Of a stretch of 64,000 nt of DNA, positions 1-9,237 are shown piece after piece. This stretch comes from Devosia indica (lineage in GTDB: Bacteria > Pseudomonadota > Alphaproteobacteria > Rhizobiales > Devosiaceae). Both the position numbers and the translations under genes were made by a program. Below the pieces are notes generated by a model. The model did no database searches, had not been told where the DNA came from, and saw only the letters and a list, made by a program, of their open reading frames with translations. Within the stretch, counting starts at the first letter, position 1, and the number at the start of each line of letters is the position of its first letter. Where the stretch lies: assembly GCF_003056405.1 (NCBI RefSeq), contig NZ_PYVZ01000015.1, positions 1 through 64,000 on the forward strand, in the 5' to 3' direction.

Positions 1-182
1 CCCAGGACCGGGTGCTGAGTCTCGATGCTCTCTATGTCGTGGCCATGCTGTTGCTGGTGACCTTTGGAATGCGGGCGAGCACGGTCATCTATTTCGAGGT
101 GGCGCTGCTGATTGGCCTCTTGGGTTTTGTCGGCACGGTGGCCCTGGCCAAATTCCTGATGCGTGGGGAGGTCATCGAGTGA
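1..182 (+). CDS. phaF: Monovalent cation/H+ antiporter subunit F (3' part)
   Basis: The gene enters from the left edge; the last 59 codons are present. The visible part begins with a DRVLSLD-type motif, followed by two hydrophobic helices, which is the C-terminal two thirds of PhaF/MnhF/MrpF, a small membrane subunit of multisubunit K+(Na+)/H+ antiporters. The TGA stop at 180-182 overlaps the GTG start of the next gene, so the two are translationally coupled as expected for the mrp/pha operon. Pha (K+) versus Mnh (Na+) cannot be decided from this subunit. Confidence 0.85.
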   Translation, partial: QDRVLSLDALYVVAMLLLVTFGMRASTVIYFEVALLIGLLGFVGTVALAKFLMRGEVIE

Positions 183-538
183 GCTACGCAGACATACCTC
201 TTTGGGCTGCCATCCTGATTTCCGCGGCCGTGCTAATCGGCGCGGTGCTCACCTTCATTGGTGCTATCGGGCTGGTACGGGCAGGATCATTTTACCAGCG
301 TATTCATATGCCGACGCTGGGCACCAGCTTTGGCGCCATCGGCATCTTGCTGGCCTCCGCAGTGCTCGCTTCGGTCGGCGAAGGGCGCTTCATCGCCCAT
401 GAAATCCTGATTTTTATCTTCGTCAGCGTAACGACGCCGGTAACGCTGATGCTGCTGGCCCGTGCGGCACTACATCGTGACCGCGTCGAAGGTTCGCCAG
501 AAGTCCCCTCGGCGCTCGTTAAGCCAGCGGACCAGTAG
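179..538 (+). CDS. phaG: Monovalent cation/H+ antiporter subunit G
   Basis: A 119-residue protein with three hydrophobic helices and the conserved [15 protein letters not shown] stretch after the first helix, the hallmark of PhaG/MnhG/MrpG. It is the last and one of the smallest subunits of the membrane antiporter that exchanges cytoplasmic K+ or Na+ for protons and supports pH and salt tolerance. The start is a GTG that overlaps the stop of the F subunit. Length is normal for the family. It ends the operon: the next gene is convergent, only 3 bases away. Confidence 0.88.
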   Translation: MSYADIPLWAAILISAAVLIGAVLTFIGAIGLVRAGSFYQRIHMPTLGTSFGAIGILLASAVLASVGEGRFIAHEILIFIFVSVTTPVTLMLLARAALHRDRVEGSPEVPSALVKPADQ

Positions 539-541
539 GGT

Positions 542-1000
542 TTAGAGCCCTTCGTCGACGCCCTCAATAATTTCGGTCACCTCGTCGACCGATAGGGCGC
601 GGCGCAAGGCGCTCACCGCGTCTTCGTTGCGCGCTACCCTGGCAATGCGCGACAGCGCCTTGATCTGATCGCCGCCGGAGTGCTCGGGCAGAAGCAGCAT
701 CATCACGAGATCGACCGGTTCGCCGTCGACGGCGTCGAAGTCGATTGGCCTCTCAAGCGTTGCAATAAGACCCACAACCTTTTCGAGCCCCTCGATACGA
801 GCATGGGGGATGGCAATGCCATTGCCAAGGCCGGTCGAACCGAGATCCTCGCGAACATGGAGCGCTTTGGTGCAGAGCCGGCTGTTGACCAGTCCAAGTT
901 TCCCCGCACGCTCTGAGAGGAATGCAAACAATTGCTCCCTGCTGGTGACGGAAACCTTGAGAAAGACATGATCGGTCGAGAAGAGATCGGTGAGTTTCAT
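542..1000 (-). CDS. ptsN: PTS IIA-like nitrogen-regulatory protein PtsN
   Basis: A 152-residue EIIA-Ntr protein. The start chosen is the ATG at 1000 (MKLTDLF), where the family normally begins; an open frame continues 30 codons upstream but that extension has no family character. The phosphorylatable histidine is His66 in the motif AIPHAR, preceded by the typical glycine-rich GLGNG segment. PtsN is the terminal phosphoacceptor of the nitrogen PTS (PtsP-NPr-PtsN) and acts in the cytoplasm by binding regulatory targets such as potassium systems and sensor kinases. Its neighbour is a K+/H+ antiporter operon, which is suggestive but not proof of a link. In many relatives ptsN sits beside rpoN/hpf; here it stands alone. 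Confidence 0.88.
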   Translation of the reverse strand: MKLTDLFSTDHVFLKVSVTSREQLFAFLSERAGKLGLVNSRLCTKALHVREDLGSTGLGNGIAIPHARIEGLEKVVGLIATLERPIDFDAVDGEPVDLVMMLLLPEHSGGDQIKALSRIARVARNEDAVSALRRALSVDEVTEIIEGVDEGL

Positions 1001-1450
1001 CCGTAAGGCAGCTCTTTCTTCGCAAAGTGCCAAGGTCCTTAACGACGATGACCGTCGCTGTCCACTTCGACCCAATTCTGCGTAGCCCACTCACGGATAA
1101 TTGCAGGATCGGGGTAGGTGCACTGAGGCAGCAATTCGCGCTCCTTTGTCGGTCATCCAATGGAAATAGGCGACACCGAAGAAGTCCGCCAAAGGCCAGG
1201 CACTGTCCATTCATGTCCGGACTCCTGCGACGCGATCGGCAGCCCCCAGTAAGCCAGTGGGATTGCGCATGCCCAATGGCTGCAGTCGATCAGGCCGCCG
1301 CTCGAAGCGGTCGGACCGCTGACGGCCCCGCTGGAGGCGCTACCGAGGAGAGTTGTGCGGCAGGGTAGTTCTCCCGAGGCTGCACGGCGCCGGCTGACGA
1401 ACTCTTCGCCTTCATCGTTCTCCCCATTGGCCGATGTTGGCCAAAGGAGA
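1001..1450. other. Gene-free stretch with a decayed minus-strand reading frame
   Basis: No intact gene. On the minus strand, from about 1250 down to a stop at 1039-1041, two frames carry protein-like text that would join if one frameshift near 1140 were repaired: one frame gives ADFFGVAYFHWMTDK, the other continues with REWATQNWVEVDSDG before TAA. This suggests a decayed small gene of unknown family. The rest (1250-1450) holds nothing I can support. Confidence 0.3.
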
Positions 1451-2089
1451 ATGAAAATGGGTATCTCACAATATGACCCCGCCGCGAGAGGTCGGCCGGC
1501 GTGGGACGCCGGTCGGCAAGTCGGCGCCAAGCGGGCGCTCAAGGTCCGGCAGATCTGGGCAATCCGGTTCTTTCTGGATCGAGAGGGCCGAATGCGCGAC
1601 CGAGCGCTGTTTGACCTCGCCATCGATAGCAAGTTGCGCGGTTGCGACCTGGTCAAGCTTAAGATCGGCACACTGGTGACCGGTCATGACATTCGCGCCC
1701 GGGCGATGGTGATCCAGCAGAAGACCGGTCGACCAGTGCAGTTCGAGATCACGAGTGATGCCAGAACAAGTTTGCTGGCATGGCTCGAGAGGCGAGGGGG
1801 CTCGGTTGAGGACTTCGTCTTTCCCAGTCGAGCCGATCCGAAAGACCACCTGAGCACCAGGCAATATGCTCGATTGGTAGACGAGTGGGTGACCGCCATC
1901 GGTCTTCGCAAGGAGGAGTACGTCATGCATTCGCTGCGGCGCACCAAGGCCTCGCTCATCTACTAGGCAACCGGCAATCTCCGCGCCGTGCAGATATTGC
2001 TGGGCCACACCAAGATCGAAAACGCGGTCCGATATCTGGGCGTCGACGTCGAAGACGCACTGGAACTGGCAGAACACACAGAAGTCTGA
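1451..2089 (+). pseudogene. Tyrosine recombinase/integrase interrupted by an in-frame amber stop
   Basis: The frame opens at ATG 1451 directly after a ribosome site (aaaggaga at 1443-1450) and encodes the catalytic half of a phage-type integrase of about 212 residues. Visible are the first catalytic arginine in SKLRGCDLV and the HxxR box in HSLRRTKAS. At 1964-1966 a TAG replaces what is normally a lysine or arginine codon. The same frame then continues for 40 more sense codons with the rest of the active site: the LLGHTKI histidine and the tyrosine of VRYLG, ending at TGA 2087-2089. The truncated product (171 residues) would lack the nucleophilic tyrosine and be inactive unless the amber codon is read through. 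Very short integrases of this type without an arm-binding domain are common in Hyphomicrobiales. It lies at the left edge of the stress gene block and may be its former mobility gene. Confidence 0.85.
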
Positions 2090-2108
2090 CGATCAGTGGC
2101 CCCACCAC

Positions 2109-2172
2109 AGGTGAGGCTGCTGCGCGTCAAACAGGGTGAGTCTCACCCTGTTTGACGCGCTATAGGTGAGGC
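2109..2172. repeat. 39-nt palindrome flanked by 9-bp direct repeats
   Basis: Two perfect 19-nt arms (2122-2140 and 2142-2160) with a single central base form a cruciform-capable palindrome. The same 9-mer, AGGTGAGGC, stands outside each arm (2109-2117 and 2164-2172). It lies 20 bases beyond the dead integrase and about 230 bases from the 3' end of usg. It could be a terminator, a recombinase-related site or a small palindromic repeat. The rest of the 2090-2392 gap holds nothing I recognise. Confidence 0.6.
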
Positions 2173-2392
2173 CACACGAGAACACGCCGGGCAAGCGCGG
2201 TGTCCTTTTCGATATCTGGAACCGGACGGTCAGCAGCCACATGATCATGTCCTGCCCAGGAAGAACTCCGGACCATCGCTGATGCGCCCCCAACTGGCCG
2301 TTCCCAGGCCCTTTGTCCCCTACTAAAAGCGGACGGCAAGCGTGGGTTTCGCGGCCAAAGCGCGGTCGTGCGCCAACGGCGCCGCCGGCCAC

Positions 2393-2662
2393 CTAGTGAA
2401 TCGAGCGCAGCGAAGCGGCGTTGCGCAACTCCATTGGCGCAATCAGGTTGCTATGGGCCACAACAACCGAATGCAGCTTGCCCTCTATCGTGCTGGACCA
2501 AAAATCCAGAAAGCTCTTCAGTTCAGGAAAGCGTGGCGCCAGGTCGTATTCCTGCCAGACATAGAGTTGGAGCAGCGAAGGCTGGTCAGGCAGGTGGTAG
2601 AGAATCTCGGCAGTGGTCAGGCCATAGCCTTCCATTTGCTTGAGGAATGCGGGATCGGTCAC
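2393..2662 (-). CDS. usg: Usg family protein
   Basis: An 89-residue protein with the family signature of Usg: GLTTAEILYHLPD followed by WQEYDLAPRFPEL, a FLDFW motif and a closing LHSVVVAH segment. Usg proteins are small, cytoplasmic and nearly confined to alphaproteobacteria. The name comes from a location upstream of trpF in some genomes; the biochemical role is not settled. The gene is alone on the minus strand and divergent from groESL, sharing the 200-bp region that carries the CIRCE element. Length is normal. Confidence 0.85.
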   Translation of the reverse strand: MTDPAFLKQMEGYGLTTAEILYHLPDQPSLLQLYVWQEYDLAPRFPELKSFLDFWSSTIEGKLHSVVVAHSNLIAPMELRNAASLRSIH

Positions 2663-2731
2663 TGTGCCTGTCTCCTTCCGAGGTGCCTACTCCTTGGACA
2701 ATGGTGTGCACATACAAGGCCTTATGGCAAA

Positions 2732-2758
2732 TCAGCACTCTCACGCAAAGAGTGCCAA
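2732..2758 (+). promoter_or_regulatory. CIRCE operator (HrcA-binding inverted repeat)
   Basis: TCAGCACTC - 9 nt - GAGTGCCAA matches the CIRCE consensus TTAGCACTC-N9-GAGTGCTAA at 8 of 9 positions in each arm. It lies about 110 bp upstream of groES. CIRCE is bound by the HrcA repressor, whose folding depends on GroEL, giving feedback control of chaperonin synthesis. hrcA itself is not in the window. Confidence 0.9.
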
Positions 2759-2869
2759 AATTTTCGCCTTGACCGCTTGAAACCCGATGCAGCCTCACCA
2801 ATCTCATTTTCGCTCCTCCCGGGGATGCCGGGAGAAGTTTCCGACATGTGATCCCATTGGAGGTTCAGA

Positions 2870-3184
2870 ATGGGTTTTCGTCCCTTGCATGACCGCCTGG
2901 TCGTCCGCCGCATCGAGGCCGACGAGAAGACCGCTGGCGGCATCATCATTCCCGACACCGCGAAAGAAAAACCGGCCGAGGGCGAAGTCGTCGCGGTGGG
3001 TCCGGGCGCCCGCAATGAAAAAGGTGAGATTGTCGCCCTGGACGTCAGGCCGGGCGATCGTGTGCTGTTCGGCAAGTGGAGCGGCACCGAGGTCAAGATC
3101 GACGGGAACGACCTGTTGATCATGAAGGAATCCGACATTCTCGGCATTATCGAGCGCGCCGAACCGGCCCAGAAGGCCGCGTGA
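2870..3184 (+). CDS. groES: Co-chaperonin GroES (Cpn10)
   Basis: A 104-residue Cpn10 with the N-terminal [12 protein letters not shown] motif, the mobile-loop region ([20 protein letters not shown]) and the C-terminal ESDILGI strand. Seven subunits cap GroEL and close the folding chamber in the cytoplasm. A gaggtt ribosome site precedes ATG 2870. It is co-transcribed with groEL, 36 bp downstream, under the CIRCE element at 2732-2758. Alphaproteobacteria often carry several groESL copies, and this one heads a block of other stress genes, so it may be a secondary, heat-induced copy rather than the housekeeping one. Confidence 0.97.
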   Translation: MGFRPLHDRLVVRRIEADEKTAGGIIIPDTAKEKPAEGEVVAVGPGARNEKGEIVALDVRPGDRVLFGKWSGTEVKIDGNDLLIMKESDILGIIERAEPAQKAA

Positions 3185-3202
3185 GGCGCTTCTGCAATAT
3201 AG

Positions 3203-4846
<1,644 letters not shown>

Positions 4847-4865
4847 GTCCGCCTTCACACCGTCA

Positions 4866-4889
4866 GGAGCCCGGCACGGGCCGGGCTCC
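4866..4889 (+). terminator. Hairpin after groEL
   Basis: A perfect 10-bp GC stem (GGAGCCCGGC / GCCGGGCTCC) with the loop ACGG starts 19 bases after the groEL stop. There is no strong T-run behind it, so it may act as a weak terminator or as a 3' stabilising structure. Confidence 0.7.
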
Positions 4890-4996
4890 CCAGACCTTCG
4901 CAAATCTAACAAACATCAAGAATCCGCGTCCGCGCCGGGCGCAATGTCGTACGCGCATGTCCGCGGAAACGGGTAAGGCATCGAGGACTAAAGCAA

Positions 4997-6190
4997 ATGG
5001 CATCATCGCGTGTCATTCTTCCAATTGCACTGACTATCGCCCTGTCAGCCGCGCCGGCCTGGGCACAGATCGAACCGGCGGCTTCTGCCGGCAGTGCCCC
5101 ACTCACCGGATTTTTCGTTACCACGCCCACGCCGGAATTCGCGGTATCGCTCGAAGACGGCGTGAGCATACCGGTTTCGCTGCAAAATATCGGACTTACA
5201 CCCCAGCGCGCCGGGTTCGATGTTAGCGGACTACCCGAGGGCTGGTCATGGACGCTGCGGTCCAGCACAGGTGCCAGCTCGGTTTCGGCTGCCATCGTGC
5301 CTCCGGACTCCACTCAGGAGCTGACGCTTGATATCACTCCCCTCGAGGGTGCCGAGATCGGCAGCTATGACTTCGCACTCCAGGCGCAGCACGGAGGCAG
5401 CACGATCTCGCTCCCGTTGACCGTGACGCTCAGCGAGAGCGAAGCTGGCGGCGTCGACCTGGAAGCAGAGCTGCCCGCGCTCCGGGGAGCGCCAAACTCC
5501 ACCTTTACCTACCGTATGGATGTGGCCAACAACAGTGGCGAGGACGCTCTGTTCAACCTGGCTGCCGAAACGCCGCCCGGCTTCGCTGCCACCTTCAAAC
5601 GAGGCTTTGGCTCTGAACAGATCACCGGCATACCGGTAGCGGCGCGCTCAAGCGAGCGGATCACGCTCGAACTCAGGCCCGCCTCGGGCGTGCCGGCCGG
5701 CAGTTATCCGGTCAGGGTTGGGGTAGTGTCCGGTGAGCTTTCCGCCAGCGTTGATCTGCAGGCTGAGGTAACCGGCACGCCCGATGTGCGCATCGTTGGC
5801 CCTAACGAACGGTTGAGCGGCAACGCCAATGCAGGGGCAACAACAAACTTCCCCTTCCTGATTGCCAACACCGGTAGCGCGCCGGCCGAAGAATTGCGCC
5901 TGAGCGGTTCGGGGCCGAGCGGCTGGACGGTCGAGGTTGCTCCCGAAACGCTCGATTCGTTTGCGGCCGGGACAACTCAGGAGATCGATGTCGCCATCAC
6001 GCCCTCCGAGCAGGCGGTTGCCGGTGACTATATTGTGACCGTACGCGCGAGCGGTGGCGGCACCTCCGAGTCGGTCCAATTCCGAGTCACCGTCCAGACA
6101 TCAACCATTTGGGGCATTGTCGGCGTCGCGGTCATTGCCATTGCGGTTCTCGTTCTGGTCCTTGCCGTCCTGAGGTACGGCAGAAGATGA
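4997..6190 (+). CDS. Exported NEW3-domain membrane-anchored protein
   Basis: A 397-residue protein with a signal peptide (cleavage likely after AWAQ, residues 1-25), three consecutive immunoglobulin-like domains of the NEW3/CARDB type (roughly residues 40-150, 155-260 and 265-370, each with a GLPEGW-, TPPGFA- or GPSGW-like turn and an AGxY strand) and one C-terminal transmembrane helix (about 373-393) ending in RYGRR. It should face the periplasm, tethered to the inner membrane. Its stop overlaps the start of the ABC ATPase (ATGA at 6187-6190), so it is coupled to that exporter and may be its periplasmic accessory subunit. Substrate unknown. A gagga site precedes ATG 4997. Confidence 0.8.
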   Translation: MASSRVILPIALTIALSAAPAWAQIEPAASAGSAPLTGFFVTTPTPEFAVSLEDGVSIPVSLQNIGLTPQRAGFDVSGLPEGWSWTLRSSTGASSVSAAIVPPDSTQELTLDITPLEGAEIGSYDFALQAQHGGSTISLPLTVTLSESEAGGVDLEAELPALRGAPNSTFTYRMDVANNSGEDALFNLAAETPPGFAATFKRGFGSEQITGIPVAARSSERITLELRPASGVPAGSYPVRVGVVSGELSASVDLQAEVTGTPDVRIVGPNERLSGNANAGATTNFPFLIANTGSAPAEELRLSGSGPSGWTVEVAPETLDSFAAGTTQEIDVAITPSEQAVAGDYIVTVRASGGGTSESVQFRVTVQTSTIWGIVGVAVIAIAVLVLVLAVLRYGRR

Positions 6191-7122
6191 GCGGGACGGT
6201 CATAGAAGCCCGAGGCCTGACCAAGGCTTACAAGGGCAGAAACGTCGTCGATGGCATCAATCTGACCGTCAAGCAGGGCGAAGTGCTGGGCTTGCTCGGA
6301 CCAAATGGTGCGGGCAAGACCACGACGATCCTGATGCTGATGGGGTTGACCGAGGCGAACGCCGGCTCGGTCCGCCTGCTGGACAAAGACCCGCTGCGTG
6401 ATCCACTGGCGGTCAAGCAGGCCGCTGGCTACCTGCCCGATGCCGTTGGGTTCTATGACTCCCTGACGGCACGCGAGAATCTGGCATTCACCGCCAGGCT
6501 GGCAGGGTTCGCTGATGTCGACGCGTCGGGGCGGATCGGGCAGGCATTGGGGCGTGTTCGTCTCGACGGGGTAGCCGACCGCAAGGTCGGCACCTTCTCG
6601 CGCGGCATGCGCCAACGACTCGGCCTCGCCGAATTGCTGATGCGAGATTGCCAGATCATGATCCTTGACGAGCCAACCTCTGGACTGGATCCGCAATCGA
6701 CAGAGGAGCTGTTGGGCTTCATCGCCGATTTCGCGAACGAAGGCAGAACCGTGCTGGTCTCCTCGCATCTGCTCGATGTCGTGCAGACGGTCTGTACGCG
6801 CGTAGCTCTGTTTAATCGGGGCCGGATCGGCTTTGTCGGCACGCTGGCTGAACTGGCCGCCAAGGTCGGCGGGGATGCACTCGAGATCGATCTTGAGGCA
6901 GAAAGCTTCGACGCGGCGGCCCGGCTCAGCAATCTCAATGGTGTTGATGCCGTCATTGGCGGGGATAGGCGTTGGCGGATATCGGCGTCCCGCGATCTGC
7001 GGCCCGAAATTGCAGCCCGGGTTGTAGAGAGCGGCGGCCGGCTCATTGCGCTTGACGCCCACCGGATCGGTCTCGGGGAGGCCTACAACCGCTATTTCAG
7101 GGAGAACAGCAATGCGGCGTGA
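6187..7122 (+). CDS. ABC transporter ATP-binding protein (CcmA/NatA/NosF type)
   Basis: A 311-residue single-domain ATPase. It has the Walker A motif GPNGAGKTT, the ABC signature [13 protein letters not shown], the Walker B region [12 protein letters not shown] and the switch histidine in SSHLLD. The start is ATG 6187, overlapping the stop of the NEW3 gene; an upstream in-frame ATG at 6109 is inside that gene and was rejected. The C-terminal 90 residues form the small variable domain usual in this class. It energises the permease encoded next, with an 11-bp overlap. NosF-like exporters move copper/sulfur compounds, NatA-like ones sodium or drugs; the substrate cannot be told here. Confidence 0.92.
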   Translation: MSGTVIEARGLTKAYKGRNVVDGINLTVKQGEVLGLLGPNGAGKTTTILMLMGLTEANAGSVRLLDKDPLRDPLAVKQAAGYLPDAVGFYDSLTARENLAFTARLAGFADVDASGRIGQALGRVRLDGVADRKVGTFSRGMRQRLGLAELLMRDCQIMILDEPTSGLDPQSTEELLGFIADFANEGRTVLVSSHLLDVVQTVCTRVALFNRGRIGFVGTLAELAAKVGGDALEIDLEAESFDAAARLSNLNGVDAVIGGDRRWRISASRDLRPEIAARVVESGGRLIALDAHRIGLGEAYNRYFRENSNAA

Positions 7123-8065
7123 AGGCTCGCCCTTCAAGGGCACATGGACAATTGCGCTCAAGGAGGCGGCCGATCACATCACCAGCGCGCGCATGCACCT
7201 GGTCATGGTGCTGGTGCTGCTCACCGCGATCGGCTCGGCCTATGGCGCCATCGAATTACTCAGGCAGAACGCGGACCAGGATGCTTTCCTGTTCCTCAAG
7301 CTGATGACCGGCGCGCGCGAGCCCTTGCCCTCGTTTGCATCGTTCATGGGCTTCCTTATCCCCCTGGTGGCCATTGCGCTCGGGTTCGATGCGGTGAACG
7401 GGGAGTTTTCCAGGCGGACAATGAGCCGGATACTGGCCCAGCCGATCTACCGCGACGCCGTCCTTTTCGGCAAATTCCTCGGCGGCCTGCTGGTGCTCGG
7501 CATCGCCCTGATGACGCTCTGGCTGCTGCTGACGGGTCTCGGCATCCTGTTGCTCGGTTTGCCGCCGAGCAGCGATGCCCTGGTCCGCGGCCTAGCTTAC
7601 CTGGTGGCGACCCTGGCCTATGCGGGCGTATGGCTAGCACTCGCGATCGCCCTGTCCACGATAGTCCATGCGCCGGCGACCTCGGCACTGGCAGCACTCT
7701 CGATATGGCTGGTGGTATCGGTGTTCTGGAGCATAACCGCCCCCTTGCTGGCCCAGTGGATCGCGCCAGTCGATCCGCTCGTGCCAATGTCAGTCATCAC
7801 ACAGTTCGAGATCCAACAGGCCATTGCAAGGCTCTCGCCGGGAACGCTCTATGGCGAGATGACCCAGCTACTGCTCGATCCATCCGCACGCACGCTGGGG
7901 CCGATCTTCATCGAACAATTGCATGGCGCCGTTATCGGCGCGCCCTTGCCCACCATGCAGTCCATCCTGCTGGTCTGGCCGCAATTCTCTGGGATGATCG
8001 CAGCCATGCTGGTGCTGTTCACGCTCGCCTATGTCGTCTTCCAGCGCCAGGAGGTGCGCGCCTAA
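7112..8065 (+). CDS. ABC-2 type permease (NosY/NatB-like)
   Basis: A 317-residue integral membrane protein with six predicted helices (the first around residues 28-48, the last just before the C-terminus) and the ABC-2 feature of a cytoplasmic [17 protein letters not shown] segment after helix 2, which matches the NosY/ABC-2 family. The start is ATG 7112 after gggaga, inside the ATPase gene; translation is coupled. Together with the preceding two genes it makes a three-part exporter: periplasmic NEW3 protein, ATPase and permease. Such modules occur in alphaproteobacterial stress regions, but the transported compound is unknown. Confidence 0.88.
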   Translation: MRREGSPFKGTWTIALKEAADHITSARMHLVMVLVLLTAIGSAYGAIELLRQNADQDAFLFLKLMTGAREPLPSFASFMGFLIPLVAIALGFDAVNGEFSRRTMSRILAQPIYRDAVLFGKFLGGLLVLGIALMTLWLLLTGLGILLLGLPPSSDALVRGLAYLVATLAYAGVWLALAIALSTIVHAPATSALAALSIWLVVSVFWSITAPLLAQWIAPVDPLVPMSVITQFEIQQAIARLSPGTLYGEMTQLLLDPSARTLGPIFIEQLHGAVIGAPLPTMQSILLVWPQFSGMIAAMLVLFTLAYVVFQRQEVRA

Positions 8066-8131
8066 ATATCACAGCCGTTCCGGAGTGCCGGGACGGCAAC
8101 CGCTCAATGTCCAGAACAGGAGATCAGATCG

Positions 8132-9223
8132 ATGAAAATTGCTCAGATTGCCCCCTTGGCTGAACGTGTGCCGCCCAAGCTCTACGGTGGCACCGAGCGT
8201 ATCGTTTCCTATCTTACCGATGAACTGGTGCGACAGGGCCATGACGTGACACTGTTTGCCAGCGGGGATTCGCGCACGCTGGCCCATCTCGTGCCATGCT
8301 CGCATGTGGCGCTGCGGCTCAACCCTGATATGCGCGACCCCATTCCCTATCACGTCATGATGCTCGAACTGGTGCGCCAACGGGCGGACGAGTTCGATGT
8401 GCTGCATTTCCATATCGACATGCTGCATTTCCCCCTGGTCCGCGAATTCGCCGGCAGAACCGTCACCACTCTGCATGGGCGGCTGGACCTGCCCGATCTT
8501 ATGCCCTTCTACCGGACCTTCCCTGAATTCCCGCTGGTCTCGATCTCCAACGACCAGCGCGCGCCCATGCCGCCGGTCAACTGGGCCGGTACGGTTTATC
8601 ACGGCCTGCCGGCCGACCTTCTGCCCTTCAGCGCCGAGGCCAAGGGCGGCTACCTTGCGTTCCTTGGCCGCATCTCGCCCGAAAAGCGTCCCGACCGCGC
8701 GATCGAGATCGCCGCGAAAGCCGGCATGAAGCTCAAGATCGCCGCCAAGGTCGACAAGGCCGACCAGACCTATTGGGACCAGACCATCGCGCCTCTCGTG
8801 GCCCGCTACGACAATGTCGAATTCGTCGGCGAGATCAACGAGCGAGAAAAGGCACAATTCCTGGGCGACGCCGCCGCACTGCTGTTCCCCATTGATTGGC
8901 CCGAACCGTTCGGGCTGGTGATGATCGAGGCCATGGCCTGCGGCACGCCGGTCATCGCCTTCCGCTGCGGATCGGTGCCCGAAGTCATCGATTGCGGCGT
9001 ATCCGGCTTCATCGTCGATTCGATAGAGGAGGCGGTGGAGAGCGTCGGGAAGGCCAAGGCGCTGGACCGGGCCGTCGTGCGCGCCACCTTCGACGCCCGT
9101 TTCACCGCCGGGCGCATGGCGGCGGACTATCTGGCGATCTACGAGCGGCTGCGCATGGGCCAGCCGGCAAACGGCAATGTCTATATCCCGCCGCGCAATG
9201 CAGGGCTCGGCCTCAACGCTTGA
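8132..9223 (+). CDS. GT4-family glycosyltransferase
   Basis: A 363-residue GT-B fold protein. The N-terminal domain opens with KIAQIAPLAERVPPKLYGGTER, a GT4 start that binds acceptor, and the C-terminal domain carries the FLGRISPEKR nucleotide-sugar site and the EPFGLVMIEAMACG segment with the E-x7-E motif. It should transfer a sugar from a nucleotide or sugar-phosphate donor in the cytoplasm. It is followed after 14 bp by a glycogen-debranching-type enzyme, and this pair recurs in alphaproteobacterial stress clusters. The acceptor is unknown; glucan or trehalose-like compatible-solute metabolism is an inference. Confidence 0.85.
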   Translation: MKIAQIAPLAERVPPKLYGGTERIVSYLTDELVRQGHDVTLFASGDSRTLAHLVPCSHVALRLNPDMRDPIPYHVMMLELVRQRADEFDVLHFHIDMLHFPLVREFAGRTVTTLHGRLDLPDLMPFYRTFPEFPLVSISNDQRAPMPPVNWAGTVYHGLPADLLPFSAEAKGGYLAFLGRISPEKRPDRAIEIAAKAGMKLKIAAKVDKADQTYWDQTIAPLVARYDNVEFVGEINEREKAQFLGDAAALLFPIDWPEPFGLVMIEAMACGTPVIAFRCGSVPEVIDCGVSGFIVDSIEEAVESVGKAKALDRAVVRATFDARFTAGRMAADYLAIYERLRMGQPANGNVYIPPRNAGLGLNA

Positions 9224-9237
9224 CTGGAGACCGGCCA

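Noticed and set aside
2093..2392. 99-codon minus-strand frame between the palindrome and usg
   Set aside because: Reads through the palindrome itself, with no family-like text; treated as non-coding.
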